This document shows positions 1-10,178 of a DNA stretch of 64,000 nt, one piece after another (position 1 is the first letter of the stretch; each line of letters starts with the position of its first letter). The translations under genes and the position numbers were made by a program. The notes under the pieces were generated by a model. It saw nothing but the letters and a program-made list of their open reading frames with translations. It was not told where the DNA came from and did no database searches. The stretch is from Nocardioides sp. (lineage in GTDB: Bacteria; Actinomycetota; Actinomycetes; Propionibacteriales; Nocardioidaceae): assembly GCF_030019515.1 (NCBI RefSeq), contig NZ_JASEEQ010000013.1, positions 1 through 64,000 on the forward strand, written 5' to 3'.

Positions 1-1159
1 TGATCACCTTGATCACGTTGCCCACCTCGGAGGAGGACTCGCCGAGCTTCGCGACCGTCGCCGTGGTGGCCTCGGCCGCCTCGACGGCGCGGCCGGCGAC
101 CGCGGCGGCGTCCGTGGCGCTGTGGGCGATCTCGCGGATGGACGCCGACATCTGCTCGGTGCCGGCGGCGACCGTCTGCACGTTGTGGGAGACCTGGTCC
201 GCGGCCGCGGCCACCAGGTCGGTCTGGGAGGCGGCGTCGGCGGCGGTGCCGGACATCTGCGTCGACACGGCACTCAGCCGCTCGGAGGCAGCGGTGAGGT
301 CGTCTGCGTTCGTGCTCATGTGGCGCAGCGAGCCGGAGATCGATTCGAGCGCCTCGTCGAGGGCGGTGGACATCTGCCCCACCTCGTCACCCCGGCGCAG
401 GCCGGAGCGCACGTCCAGGTGCCCGTCGGCCACCCGACGCAGCTGGTCGACCAGGTGCCGCATCGGCCGCACGACCGAACGGGTGACCAGGAGCAGCATC
501 GCGACGGCCACGGCGACGGCGAAACCGAGGGCGATCAGGACCAGCCGCTTGCCGGCCGCGAGGTCCGCGTCCTGCTGGTGCCGGAGCTTCTCCACCCGGG
601 TGTCGATGAGCTTGTGGAAGCGGTCGTACGCGTCGTACGTCGCCGACCACGACTCGCCGGCGGGTCCGCCGTTGATGCTGTTCATGACCGCGGGCAGCGC
701 GTCGAGGCCCTGGCTCTTGAGCTGGGCGCGCAGCTTGACGTCCTCGGCGAAGAACTGGTCGAAGTTCGCCTTCGCCTCGGTGATGATCGCGCTCTCCTCG
801 GGCGTCAGCATCGAGGTGTCCATGGTGGCGAAGAGGTTCTCGATCCCCTGCTTCGACTCGGTGAAGCCCTGCACGTTGTAGGCGTCGTCGGCCAGGCCCT
901 TCTCGGTGCCGAACGCCGCGGCGTCATCGATGTAGAGCGCCTGCCAGCCGCTGATCTCGTTGATCGCGATCAGCAGCTCGTCGCTGATCTGCAGACCCTC
1001 CTCGGCCGCCGTGACCTGGTCCTCGACCGCCGCGGCGTCGTGCTGGGTCTTCAGATCCAGGCCGAACGCGCCCAGCCACACCAGTCCGCACAGTGCGAAC
1101 ACGGCGCCCAGGCGCGCCCCGATCCGCAGGTCGCCGACCCTGACCATGAACTTCGACAC
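1..1159 (-). CDS. Methyl-accepting chemotaxis protein, C-terminus beyond the left edge
   Basis: Membrane chemoreceptor that would signal to CheA/CheW. Reading leftwards from GTG at 1159, the visible 386 codons contain a first membrane segment (about residues 15-33), an extracytoplasmic 4-helix-bundle-like region (about 35-165), and a second membrane segment rich in Ala/Val/Leu (about 178-198). A HAMP domain follows (RSVVRPMRHL onward), then the start of the MCP signalling coiled coil (repeated Ala/Thr/Ser heptads such as AAGTEQMSASIREIAHSAT). The conserved hairpin tip is outside the window. GTG was chosen because GAGGAG lies 5 nt upstream; an in-frame ATG four codons later is an alternative. 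The ligand is unknown and no che genes are visible here. The frame stays open to position 1, so the gene is cut by the window and not necessarily broken. Confidence 0.9.
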   Translation of the reverse strand, partial: MSKFMVRVGDLRIGARLGAVFALCGLVWLGAFGLDLKTQHDAAAVEDQVTAAEEGLQISDELLIAINEISGWQALYIDDAAAFGTEKGLADDAYNVQGFTESKQGIENLFATMDTSMLTPEESAIITEAKANFDQFFAEDVKLRAQLKSQGLDALPAVMNSINGGPAGESWSATYDAYDRFHKLIDTRVEKLRHQQDADLAAGKRLVLIALGFAVAVAVAMLLLVTRSVVRPMRHLVDQLRRVADGHLDVRSGLRRGDEVGQMSTALDEALESISGSLRHMSTNADDLTAASERLSAVSTQMSGTAADAASQTDLVAAAADQVSHNVQTVAAGTEQMSASIREIAHSATDAAAVAGRAVEAAEATTATVAKLGESSSEVGNVIKVI

Positions 1160-1238
1160 GAATGCTCCTCGTCCTCACGCGGGGAGGCAGCAGGGGATCG
1201 CCCACCGCCGTTGTCCCCCAGATCGGCGGGACCGTCGC

Positions 1239-2982
<1,744 letters not shown>

Positions 2983-3111
2983 CGCGATCGGTCCTGTGCC
3001 CCGGAACGGGTCATCGCGCGTTCTGAGGCATACGACCCACGAGTGCGCCTAGGCTGGTCGACGAGCGTTCCCCGGGAGGGAGGCGCCCACGGTCTCCCTT
3101 CTGGGAGGGAG

Positions 3112-3145
3112 CAACGCCCCGGCCGCCACGGCAGCCGGGGCGTTG
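3112..3145. terminator. Bidirectional terminator hairpin between hpd and the MFS gene
   Basis: A perfect 12-bp stem, CAACGCCCCGGC / GCCGGGGCGTTG, with a 10-nt loop sits between the convergent hpd and MFS genes, 8 bp from the MFS stop codon. There is no U-tract on either side, as is common for actinobacterial terminators. Confidence 0.75.
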
Positions 3146-3153
3146 ATCGTCAG

Positions 3154-4374
3154 TCAGGCCAGGTCGCCGAGCAGCTCCGCCTCGGCCTCGGCCTCCGGAT
3201 CTGGCGAGGGCGTGTCGACGAGGGCTCGCCGGATCGTCGTACTGCCGGCGGCGACGATCACGACCCCGACGGTGACCGCGGCGGCGCCGAACCAGAACGG
3301 CGCGGCCGCTCCGTGGCGCTCGAAGAGCTTCATCGCGACGTACGGGCCGACGGCACCGCCGGTGAACCGGACGAAGGAGTAGGCCGCGGACGCGACCGGC
3401 CGCTCCACCGGAGCCGCGCCCATGACCGCTTCGGTCACCAGCGTGTTGTTGATGCCGAGGAGCCCGCCGATGACGACGATGCCGACGGCGATCGCGGTCT
3501 CGTTCCCGGCGTTCGTCGCCATCACGGCCAGCACCGCCGCGAACAGCGCGAGCACGGCGGTCAGCGTGGGCAGGGTGCCGAAGCGCCGCTGCAGCCGGGG
3601 CGCGACGACCACCGAGGTGAACGCCAGCAGCACGCCCCAGCCGAAGAAGGTCCAGCCGATCTCCATGATCCCGTAGCTGGGCAGCGCGAACGGCCCGGCC
3701 GCCATCAGCGTGAAGAACCCCAGGTTGTAGAAGACCGCGACCAGCGCGAGCAGCAGCAGCGCCGGGTGGCGCAGGGCGCGGAACGGGTCGGCGAGCGACG
3801 TACGCCGACCTTGCGGTGGCGTTGCCGGGAGGAACAGCGCGGTCGCGACCGCCGCGATCGTCATCAGCGTGGACACGCCGTAGAACGGCGCGCGCCAGGA
3901 CTGCTCGCCGAGCAGGCCGCCGACCAGCGGGCCGGTCGCGATGCCCAGGCCGAGGGCGGCCTCGAAGAGGATGACGGCCTGCGCGACGGAGCCCTTCGAC
4001 GACTGCACGATCGTCGCCAGCGCGGTCGCGACGAACAGCGCGTTGCCCAGGCCCCACCCGGCCCGGAAGCCGATCACGGCTCCGACGGAACCCGACGAGC
4101 CGGCGAGGGCGGCGAAGACGATGATGAGCAGCAGCCCCGAGAGCAGCGTGCGCTTCGCGCCGATCCGGCTCGAGACGACGCCCGTCACGAGCATGGCGAC
4201 GCCCATCACCGCCATGTAGCTGCTGAACAGGAGCGAGACCTGGCTGCCGGTCGCGCCGAGGTCGGCCGCGATCTCCTTGAGGATCGGGTCGACCAGACCG
4301 ATGCCCATGAAGGCGATCACGCACGCGAAGGCGACGGCCCACACGGCCCGAGGCTGCTTGAGGAACGAAGTCAC
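3154..4374 (-). CDS. MFS drug-efflux-type transporter
   Basis: A 406-aa integral membrane protein with about 12 hydrophobic segments and a short acidic, Glu/Ala-rich C-terminal tail. The order of segments and the loop-2/3 motif SSRIGAKRTLLSG place it in the drug:H+ antiporter branch of the major facilitator superfamily (Bmr/AraJ-like). It overlaps the upstream MarR gene by 4 bp (ATGA), so both are almost certainly one transcript controlled by that regulator from the palindrome at 4818-4836. The substrate is unknown; the pairing suggests export of a toxic compound, perhaps phenolic as for many MarR targets. Confidence 0.87.
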   Translation of the reverse strand: MTSFLKQPRAVWAVAFACVIAFMGIGLVDPILKEIAADLGATGSQVSLLFSSYMAVMGVAMLVTGVVSSRIGAKRTLLSGLLLIIVFAALAGSSGSVGAVIGFRAGWGLGNALFVATALATIVQSSKGSVAQAVILFEAALGLGIATGPLVGGLLGEQSWRAPFYGVSTLMTIAAVATALFLPATPPQGRRTSLADPFRALRHPALLLLALVAVFYNLGFFTLMAAGPFALPSYGIMEIGWTFFGWGVLLAFTSVVVAPRLQRRFGTLPTLTAVLALFAAVLAVMATNAGNETAIAVGIVVIGGLLGINNTLVTEAVMGAAPVERPVASAAYSFVRFTGGAVGPYVAMKLFERHGAAAPFWFGAAAVTVGVVIVAAGSTTIRRALVDTPSPDPEAEAEAELLGDLA

Positions 4375-4805
4375 GAGGGGTTGCCCTTCTCGAGGACGCC
4401 CCGCAGCACGGCGACCGCCGTGGCGAGGTCCTCTGTCGTCAGTGCGGGATGGTCGGCGACGAGCGCGGCGATGCGCTCGCCGTGGCGACGGCGTACGACC
4501 GCGAGCTCGGCGCCACCCGCGTCGGTCAGTGCCACGACGCTGCCGCGAGCGTCGTCGGGGTTCGGTGCCTTGGTGACCCAGCCGCGCTCGACGAGCTGGC
4601 TCACCAGGGCCGACATGGTCGGCTGCGAGCAGCGGTCGGCCGCCGCCAGCTGGGTGACGCCGAGTGCCCCGTGCTCGTCGAGCAGCGAGATCACGCGGAT
4701 GCCGGCGGGCAGCTCCAGCTCCCGGCGTACGGCGCGGACCAGGCGGGCGGCGTGCACCACCAGGTCGCTCGCGAGGTCGGCGTCAGTGGGGTCGGGCGGG
4801 GGCAC
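4371..4805 (-). CDS. MarR-family transcriptional regulator
   Basis: A 144-aa winged-helix protein of typical MarR length. Recognition-helix region: LGVTQLAAADRCSQPTMSAL; wing region: APNPDDARGSVVALTDAG with the family DxR..v.LT signature. The GTG start at 4805 lies only 12 bp downstream (on its strand) of a perfect inverted repeat, consistent with autorepression. It is translationally coupled to the MFS transporter gene by a 4-bp overlap. The likely role is ligand-relieved repression of its own operon. Confidence 0.92.
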   Translation of the reverse strand: MPPPDPTDADLASDLVVHAARLVRAVRRELELPAGIRVISLLDEHGALGVTQLAAADRCSQPTMSALVSQLVERGWVTKAPNPDDARGSVVALTDAGGAELAVVRRRHGERIAALVADHPALTTEDLATAVAVLRGVLEKGNPS

Positions 4806-4817
4806 GTCCGTCGACGA

Positions 4818-4836
4818 TACATAGCAAACCTATGTA
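4818..4836. promoter_or_regulatory. MarR operator palindrome
   Basis: Perfect inverted repeat TACATAG-CAAAC-CTATGTA, AT-rich against a very G+C-rich background, directly upstream of the marR-MFS operon and 30 bp before the divergent DUF1697 gene. The dyad size (19 bp, half-site centres 12 bp apart) suits a MarR dimer. It may also influence the divergent gene. Confidence 0.75.
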
Positions 4837-4865
4837 GTTCCACGTGAGGTGGCCCACGCGGCATC

Positions 4866-5402
4866 ATGCGGCGGGTGGCGACCTACATCGGCTTCCTGCG
4901 CGCGATCAACCTCGGGGCGACCCGGAAGTTCCCGAAGGACGCGATCCGGGCGGCCGTCGAGGCGGCCGGCGGCACCGACGTCGAGACCTACATCAACACC
5001 GGCAACGTCCGCTTCGACACCCGGCTGCGCTCGCGCGCCAGGATCGAGCGGACCCTGGAGGAGGTCTTCGAGGCCGACCGCGGGTTCGACGTGCCGACGA
5101 TCGTGTTCACGCCGGTGCAGCTGCGCGAGATCGCCGAGCGGGCCGCGAGCTTCGGGCACCGGGGCCGGCACTACGTCTCGCTGCTGAAGGAGGAGCCGTC
5201 GCCGGCCGCCGTCGCGGCGGTCGAGGCGCTGGCCACGGCCGAGGAGGTGGCGAGGGTCTCCGGTCGCGCCGTGCACCTCCTGCTCGGCGAGAGCTACCAC
5301 GAGGCACGGCTCACCAACGCCGTGATCGAGCGTCACCTCGGGGTCGCGACCAACCGAAATCTGACTGTGATCGAGGCGTTAGTCGATAGATGGGGCGGCT
5401 AG
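4866..5402 (+). CDS. DUF1697 family protein
   Basis: A 178-aa soluble protein with the family hallmarks: N-terminal YIGFLRAINLGATRKFP, then TYINTGNVRF at about residues 40-49, and a C-terminal LTNAVIERHLGVATNRNL block. The family has no assigned biochemical role. The start at 4866 (ATG CGG CGG) places the conserved core at residue 6. It is divergent from the MarR/MFS operon, with the operator palindrome in between. There are no functional clues beyond that. Confidence 0.85.
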   Translation: MRRVATYIGFLRAINLGATRKFPKDAIRAAVEAAGGTDVETYINTGNVRFDTRLRSRARIERTLEEVFEADRGFDVPTIVFTPVQLREIAERAASFGHRGRHYVSLLKEEPSPAAVAAVEALATAEEVARVSGRAVHLLLGESYHEARLTNAVIERHLGVATNRNLTVIEALVDRWGG

Positions 5403-5454
5403 GCGGCCGGGATGGTAGGACATTTCTCGTCCCTATCTATTTCAGGAGGAGATT

Positions 5455-7302
5455 GTGTCCCAAGCCATGCCGTCGCGCCGCGCCGTCCTCGCGGGTGGCG
5501 TCACCGGGGGCGCGGCGCTCGCCGCGTCCGGGTATGTCACGCCGTCGTACGCCTCGGAGGTGGACTCCCGCATCGGCAGAAGAGGCGTCCGGCTGACCGT
5601 CCTCGGCACCACCGACCTGCACGGCAACGTGTACAACTGGGACTACTTCAAGAACAAGGAGTTCGACAACTCCGCCCACGACGACATCGGCGTCGCCAAG
5701 GTCGCGACCCTGATCAAGGCGATGCGCGAGGAGCGCCGCGGCGATCCGATCCTGACCCTGGACGCTGGTGACACCATCCAGGGCACGCCGCTGGCCTACT
5801 ACTACGCCCGGATCGCCCCGATCACCCAGGGCGGCGTGCACCCGATGGCCAAGGCGATGAACCTGGTCGGCTACGACGCGGCCGCGCTCGGCAACCACGA
5901 GTTCAACTACGGCCTCGACACGCTGCGGACCTTCGAGGACCAGCTGAACTTCCCGCTGCTCGGGGCGAATGCGGTCGACCCCGCGACCGGGCTGCCCGCG
6001 TTCGCGCCGTACGTGATCAAGACGTTCCGCGTCGGCCGCGGCCGCAGGCTCCGCGTCGGCGTCCTCGGTCTCACGAACCCGGGCATCGCGATCTGGGACA
6101 AGGCCAACGTCGAGGGGCGGATGGAGTTCCCGGGGCTGGTCGAGCAGGCCAAGAAGTTCGTGCCGAAGATGAAAGCCAAGGGCTGCGACGTCGTGATCGT
6201 CTCGGCCCACTCCGGCGCGGACACCTCCTCGTCGTACGGCGACGCCCTGCCGTTCCCCGAAAACGCCGCGTCGCTGGTCGCCGAGCAGGTCCCGCACGTG
6301 GACGCCATCCTGGTCGGCCACGCGCACAAGGAGATCCCACAGCGGTTCGTGCGCAACAAGGCCACCGGCCAGCAGGTGCTGCTGTGCGAGCCGTACTACT
6401 GGGGCATGCGCCTGGCGGTCATGGACCTCGTGGTGCACGAGTCCTACACCAAGCGCGGCCGGCTCAAGTGGATCGTCACCGGGAGCGGCGCCCAGCTGCT
6501 CAACTCCAACACGGTCGAGGCGGACGCCGCGGTCGCTGCGGCGGTCCAGGAGCAGCACGACACCGTCGTGTCGTACGTGAACAGCCCGATCGGCACGTCG
6601 GTCGAGGCCATGTCGGCGGCCCGGGCCGTGGTCGAGGACGTCCCGATCATCGACTTCGTGAACTTCGTGCAGGCGGACGCGGTCAAGGCCGGGCTCAGCG
6701 GCGACGCCGCGGCGCTCCCAGTGCTGTCGATCGCGGCGCCGTTCAACCGCGGCGCGTCGTTCCCGTCCGGACAGGTGACCGTGCGGGACGTCGCGGGCCT
6801 CTACATCTACGACAACACGCTGCTGGCCGTGCAGGTCAGCGGCGCGGACCTGAAGGCCTACCTGGAGTACACGGCCCGCTACTACAAGTTGGTCAGCGGC
6901 ACCGGGCCGTTCACGATGGACCAGGTCACCAACGCGGTGACCACCACCGCGCCCAACGGCACGCCCGACTACAACTACGACGCCATCGCCGGTCTCGACG
7001 CGCCCCTGACCTACGACATCGACATCTCCCAGGAGGTCGGGTCGCGGATCGTCGGGCTGTCCTACGACGGGAAGGCGGTCGTCGACGCCGACCAGTTCGT
7101 GCTGGCCGTCAACAACTACCGCCAGTCCGGTGGTGGCGGCTTCCCGGCGGTCTCCACCGCCCCGGTCGTCTACAACCGGCAGAACGAGATCCGCCAGCTG
7201 CTCATCGACTGGGTCACCGCCCACGGCACCATCGACCCGACCCAGTTCGCCTCCGTCGACTGGCGCCTGGTCTCCGGCGACCAGCCGATCACGGTGAGCT
7301 GA
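5455..7302 (+). CDS. Tat-exported 5'-nucleotidase / 2',3'-cyclic phosphodiesterase
   Basis: A 615-aa secreted bimetallic nucleotidase of the UshA/CpdB type, expected to dephosphorylate nucleotides outside the membrane for phosphate and nucleoside salvage. A twin-arginine signal is present at residues 7-12 (SRRAVL), followed by an Ala/Gly-rich stretch and a probable cleavage site near residue 34 (SYA/S). The metallophosphatase domain shows TTDLHGN, DAGDTIQG, GNHEFNYG and VGHAHKE. The C-terminal 5'-nucleotidase domain ends with the NNYRQSGGGGFP substrate loop, which favours the CpdB-like subgroup. The GTG start has an excellent ribosome site (AGGAGGAG). The gene is monocistronic and followed by an unusually long hairpin. 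Confidence 0.92.
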   Translation: MSQAMPSRRAVLAGGVTGGAALAASGYVTPSYASEVDSRIGRRGVRLTVLGTTDLHGNVYNWDYFKNKEFDNSAHDDIGVAKVATLIKAMREERRGDPILTLDAGDTIQGTPLAYYYARIAPITQGGVHPMAKAMNLVGYDAAALGNHEFNYGLDTLRTFEDQLNFPLLGANAVDPATGLPAFAPYVIKTFRVGRGRRLRVGVLGLTNPGIAIWDKANVEGRMEFPGLVEQAKKFVPKMKAKGCDVVIVSAHSGADTSSSYGDALPFPENAASLVAEQVPHVDAILVGHAHKEIPQRFVRNKATGQQVLLCEPYYWGMRLAVMDLVVHESYTKRGRLKWIVTGSGAQLLNSNTVEADAAVAAAVQEQHDTVVSYVNSPIGTSVEAMSAARAVVEDVPIIDFVNFVQADAVKAGLSGDAAALPVLSIAAPFNRGASFPSGQVTVRDVAGLYIYDNTLLAVQVSGADLKAYLEYTARYYKLVSGTGPFTMDQVTNAVTTTAPNGTPDYNYDAIAGLDAPLTYDIDISQEVGSRIVGLSYDGKAVVDADQFVLAVNNYRQSGGGGFPAVSTAPVVYNRQNEIRQLLIDWVTAHGTIDPTQFASVDWRLVSGDQPITVS

Positions 7303-7321
7303 GGCCCGACCACCGAACCGC

Positions 7322-7393
7322 TGTAGCGCGGGGTTGCTGGGTCTGGTGACCCCCTTCCAACAGGGCCACCAGATCCCAGAACCCCGCGTTACA
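7322..7393. repeat. Long imperfect hairpin between convergent genes (terminator or repeat element)
   Basis: The arms begin TGTAGCGCGGGGTT and end AACCCCGCGTTACA and continue inward through CTGGG/TCCCAG, TCTGGTG/CACCAGA and CCC/GGG, giving about 28 paired positions over 72 nt with only single-base bulges. It lies between the convergent nucleotidase and enoyl-CoA hydratase genes. It can act as a bidirectional terminator but is about twice the length of the other terminators in this window. Confidence 0.7.
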
Positions 7394-7413
7394 TGCGGCG
7401 GCGGGCGGACCGG

Positions 7414-8184
7414 CTACTCGCCGCGGAACACCGGTCGGCGGCGCTCGGAGAAGGCCCGCATCCCCTCGGCGGCGTCCGCGGTGCGGAGCAGGACGCTCTG
7501 GCCGGTGCGCTCCCGCTCGAGGGCGGCGTCCAGGCCGGCGAGGGTGGCGGCGTTGACCGCCTTCTTGCTCGCGGCCAGGGCCAGCGGCGGTCCGGCGGCG
7601 AGGCGCCCGGCGAGGGTGTCGACGTACGACGCGAGCTCGTGGTCCGGGACCAGGTGACTGACCAGGCCGACCTTGTGGGCCTCGGCGGCCCCCAGCGGCT
7701 CGGCGAGCAGCGCCATCCGCATCGCCCGGGCCCGGCCGACCGCGGCCGCCACCGTCAGCGAGGCCCCGCCGTCGAGCATCAGGCCGATCCGCGAGAACGC
7801 GAGGAGGAAGGACGCCGAGGAGCCGGCGACGACCAGGTCAGCGGCGAGGGCGGTCGAGCACCCCACGCCGGCCGCCACCCCGTTGACGGCGGCGACGACC
7901 GGCTTGGGGCAGGACGTGATCGCGCGGATGATCCGGTTCGCCCGGTCGAGGGCGGAGACGTCGAGGTGCTCGTGGGCGTCGGCGCCGGAGATGTCCGCGC
8001 CGGCGCAGAACGCCGAGCCCGTCCCGGTGATCACCACGACCCGTACCTCGTCCCGGCCGGTCGCCGCCTCGATCGTGCCGGCGAGCTCGTCGGCCATCTC
8101 GCCGGTGAGCGCGTTGAGCAGCTCCGGGCGGTTGAACGTCAGGCGCAGCACACCGTCAGCGGTGGCGACCCCGAGGTCAGGCAA
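7414..8184 (-). CDS. Enoyl-CoA hydratase/isomerase family protein
   Basis: A 256-aa crotonase-fold enzyme acting on acyl-CoA thioesters. Oxyanion-hole segments are visible at AFCAGADISG (about residue 60) and NGVAAGVGCSTALAADLVVA (about 105). Where classical hydratases have the second catalytic Glu, this protein reads FSRIGLMLDGGASL with Asp, as in the PaaG-type ring-opening isomerases, so an isomerase role is as likely as hydration. TTG at 8184 is preceded by GGGGTGA and overlaps the end of the upstream nicotinamidase gene by 8 bp, suggesting a shared transcript. Substrate unknown. Confidence 0.88.
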   Translation of the reverse strand: MPDLGVATADGVLRLTFNRPELLNALTGEMADELAGTIEAATGRDEVRVVVITGTGSAFCAGADISGADAHEHLDVSALDRANRIIRAITSCPKPVVAAVNGVAAGVGCSTALAADLVVAGSSASFLLAFSRIGLMLDGGASLTVAAAVGRARAMRMALLAEPLGAAEAHKVGLVSHLVPDHELASYVDTLAGRLAAGPPLALAASKKAVNAATLAGLDAALERERTGQSVLLRTADAAEGMRAFSERRRPVFRGE

Positions 8185-8761
8185 CGGTCACCCCGGCGGC
8201 CCGCATCTCCTCGAGCGCCGCAGCCGAGGTGTCCGGGGCGACGCCCGCGCACAGGTCCGCGAGCAGCCGCGTGGTGAAGCCGGCCCGGACCGCGTCCAGG
8301 GCGGTCTTGCGCACGCAGTAGTCGGTCGCGATGCCGCATACGTCCACCTCCGTCACGCCCTGAGAGCGCAGCCAGTCGGCCAGCCCCACCCCGTCGACGG
8401 TGCGGCCCTCGAACCCGGAGTACGCCGCCTGGTGCTCGCCCTTGAAGAAGATCGCGTCGAACGGCTGGGGGTCGAGGTTGGGGTGGAAGGAGGCGCCGTC
8501 GGTCCCGACCCGGCAGTGCACCGGCCAGGAGTCGCGGTAGTCGGGCTCGCGGGACCAGTGGTCGCCCGGGTCGACGTGATGGTCCTTGGTGGCGACCACG
8601 TGCGTGTACTCGGGTGCCCCGGGCCCCTGCGTGCTCCACAGGTGCAGCACCTCGGCGATGTCCGCGGCCACCCGGGCGCCGCCCTCGACCGGCAGCGAGC
8701 CGCCTTCGCAGAAGTCGTTCTGCACGTCGGTCACGACGAGGGCACGCTTCGACTCGCTCAT
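8177..8761 (-). CDS. pncA: Nicotinamidase (isochorismatase family)
   Basis: Hydrolyses nicotinamide to nicotinate and ammonia for NAD salvage; cytosolic. The cysteine-hydrolase triad is present: Asp12 (VVTDVQNDFCEGG), Lys107 (FFKGEHQ) and Cys149 (IATDYCV). The metal-site region KDHHVDPGDHW at residues 59-69 matches nicotinamidases better than isochorismatases. ATG at 8761 gives a 194-aa protein of normal size; a longer in-frame extension upstream is not needed. It overlaps the crotonase-family gene by 8 bp. The next enzyme of the route, nicotinate phosphoribosyltransferase, is encoded at 14709-16016 on the same strand but in a separate unit. Confidence 0.92.
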   Translation of the reverse strand: MSESKRALVVTDVQNDFCEGGSLPVEGGARVAADIAEVLHLWSTQGPGAPEYTHVVATKDHHVDPGDHWSREPDYRDSWPVHCRVGTDGASFHPNLDPQPFDAIFFKGEHQAAYSGFEGRTVDGVGLADWLRSQGVTEVDVCGIATDYCVRKTALDAVRAGFTTRLLADLCAGVAPDTSAAALEEMRAAGVTVA

Positions 8762-8774
8762 GCCCCGGAGTCTG

Positions 8775-9977
8775 TCACCCGGCGACGGGTGACCGGGAGA
8801 CCTGCCGGCCGGATCGAGGTGCATCGGGCGGGTCCAGGGCCACGGCGATCGCGCCCATGACCTCCGCGCGCTCCCCGAGCGCACCCCCGAGCACCGTGAT
8901 CGCGGCGGCGGTGGCCGGCTGCGCGTAGCGGTCCAGCGCGTCCCGGACCCCGGCCTGCAGGGCCGGGGCCGAGCCGAACCCGCCGCCGACGACCACCTGC
9001 TCGGGGTTGAGCATGTTGGCGATGTTGGCGAGCACCCGGCCGATCCGGCGGCCGAAGTCGTTGAGTGCCCGGGTGGCGCCCGCGTCGCCCGCCTGCGCGA
9101 GCTCGAGGACGCGGGGGACGGTGAGCCGCTCGTCGTACGCCGGCTGGAGCAGCGCCACGAGCTTGGGCCCCGACACCTCGGTCTCGAGGCAACCGCGGCT
9201 CCCGCAGCGGCACATCACGCCGTTCACGTCGACCTGGACGTGGCCGAGCTCGCCGGCGATCCCGGTGGTGCCTGTGACCAGGTGGCCGTCGACGATCAGC
9301 CCGGCGCCGACACCCGTGGAAGCCTTGACGTAGATGACGTCGCGGTGGCCGCGCGCCGCGCCGTACGCCAGCTCGCCGCGGGCACCGAGGTGCGCGTCGT
9401 TGTGCACCCGGGCGACGAGCCCGGTCCGCTCCGCCAGCTCGTCGGCCGGGCGGAGCCCGCGCCAGGTGGGGAGGATCCCCGAGGTCATCCGGCCGTCGCT
9501 GTCCACGGGGCCCGGGATGCCCAGGCCGGACCCCCGCACGTCCTCGCGCTGGTGGCCGGACTCGGCGAGCAGCTCGTCGAGCAGCGTCGCCACCCGGTCC
9601 ATCGACTCGCGCGGTGAGTCGTCGACGTCCAGGATGACGGAGCGCTCGAGGACGATCGTGGAGTCGGGCCGGGCCAGGGCGACCCGCACGTGGCGGTGCC
9701 CGACGTCGATGCCGGCCACGACCCCGGTCAGCGTCGCGAGCTCGAGCAGGATCGGCGGTCGGCCGCTGCGGCCCTTGTACGGCGTGCCGCGGTCGAGGCG
9801 CTCGACCAGCACGCCCTGCTCGATCAGCTGGACGACGAGGCTGGAGACCGTCGAGCGGGACAGGCCGGTGCGCCGCATCAGGTCGGCGCGGGACAGCGAT
9901 CCGGCCTGCTCGATGATCGCGATCACCAAGGCGAGGTTGGCGGCGCGCAGCTCGCCCAGGGATCCGCCGTGAGCCAT
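8775..9977 (-). CDS. ROK-family transcriptional repressor
   Basis: A 400-aa NagC/XylR-type regulator: N-terminal winged HTH (about residues 15-75, SRADLMRRTGLSRSTVSSLV) fused to a sugar-kinase-like ROK domain. The ROK part shows an ATP-binding-like GIDVGHRHVRVAL segment and the zinc motif GELGHVQVDVNG followed by CRCGSRGCLE. It is divergent from the sugar ABC transporter/isomerase operon starting at 10179, so it most likely represses that operon until its sugar is available. The extended basic tail (APRSGRQVSRS) has no obvious role. No inducer can be named from sequence. Confidence 0.93.
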   Translation of the reverse strand: MAHGGSLGELRAANLALVIAIIEQAGSLSRADLMRRTGLSRSTVSSLVVQLIEQGVLVERLDRGTPYKGRSGRPPILLELATLTGVVAGIDVGHRHVRVALARPDSTIVLERSVILDVDDSPRESMDRVATLLDELLAESGHQREDVRGSGLGIPGPVDSDGRMTSGILPTWRGLRPADELAERTGLVARVHNDAHLGARGELAYGAARGHRDVIYVKASTGVGAGLIVDGHLVTGTTGIAGELGHVQVDVNGVMCRCGSRGCLETEVSGPKLVALLQPAYDERLTVPRVLELAQAGDAGATRALNDFGRRIGRVLANIANMLNPEQVVVGGGFGSAPALQAGVRDALDRYAQPATAAAITVLGGALGERAEVMGAIAVALDPPDAPRSGRQVSRSPVAG

Positions 9978-10044
9978 GCGGCGAGAATACCGGATTCATC
10001 CGGGTTCAGGACATAACGTTTTGATAATTTCCCATCTTTGATCC

Positions 10045-10073
10045 TTGACCCGAACTAATAGGGCTCCTAGCGT
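10045..10073 (+). promoter_or_regulatory. Sigma-70 type promoter of the sugar ABC operon
   Basis: TTGACC (10045-10050), a 17-bp spacer and TAGCGT (10068-10073) match actinobacterial -35/-10 spacing. It lies in the 201-bp divergent region between the ROK repressor and the substrate-binding protein gene. Just upstream (about 10013-10032) is an AT-rich stretch, ACATAACGTTTTGATAATTT, which is a plausible ROK operator. The predicted leader is about 100 nt. Confidence 0.65.
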
Positions 10074-10178
10074 GAACGGCAGGAGCACTCGGTCGACTCC
10101 AAAGGTCCTTTCGCGCGGCGGGCAGCCGCGGGATCGCGAAGGCGCCACAACACCAAATGACCGACATATGGAGGAAAG

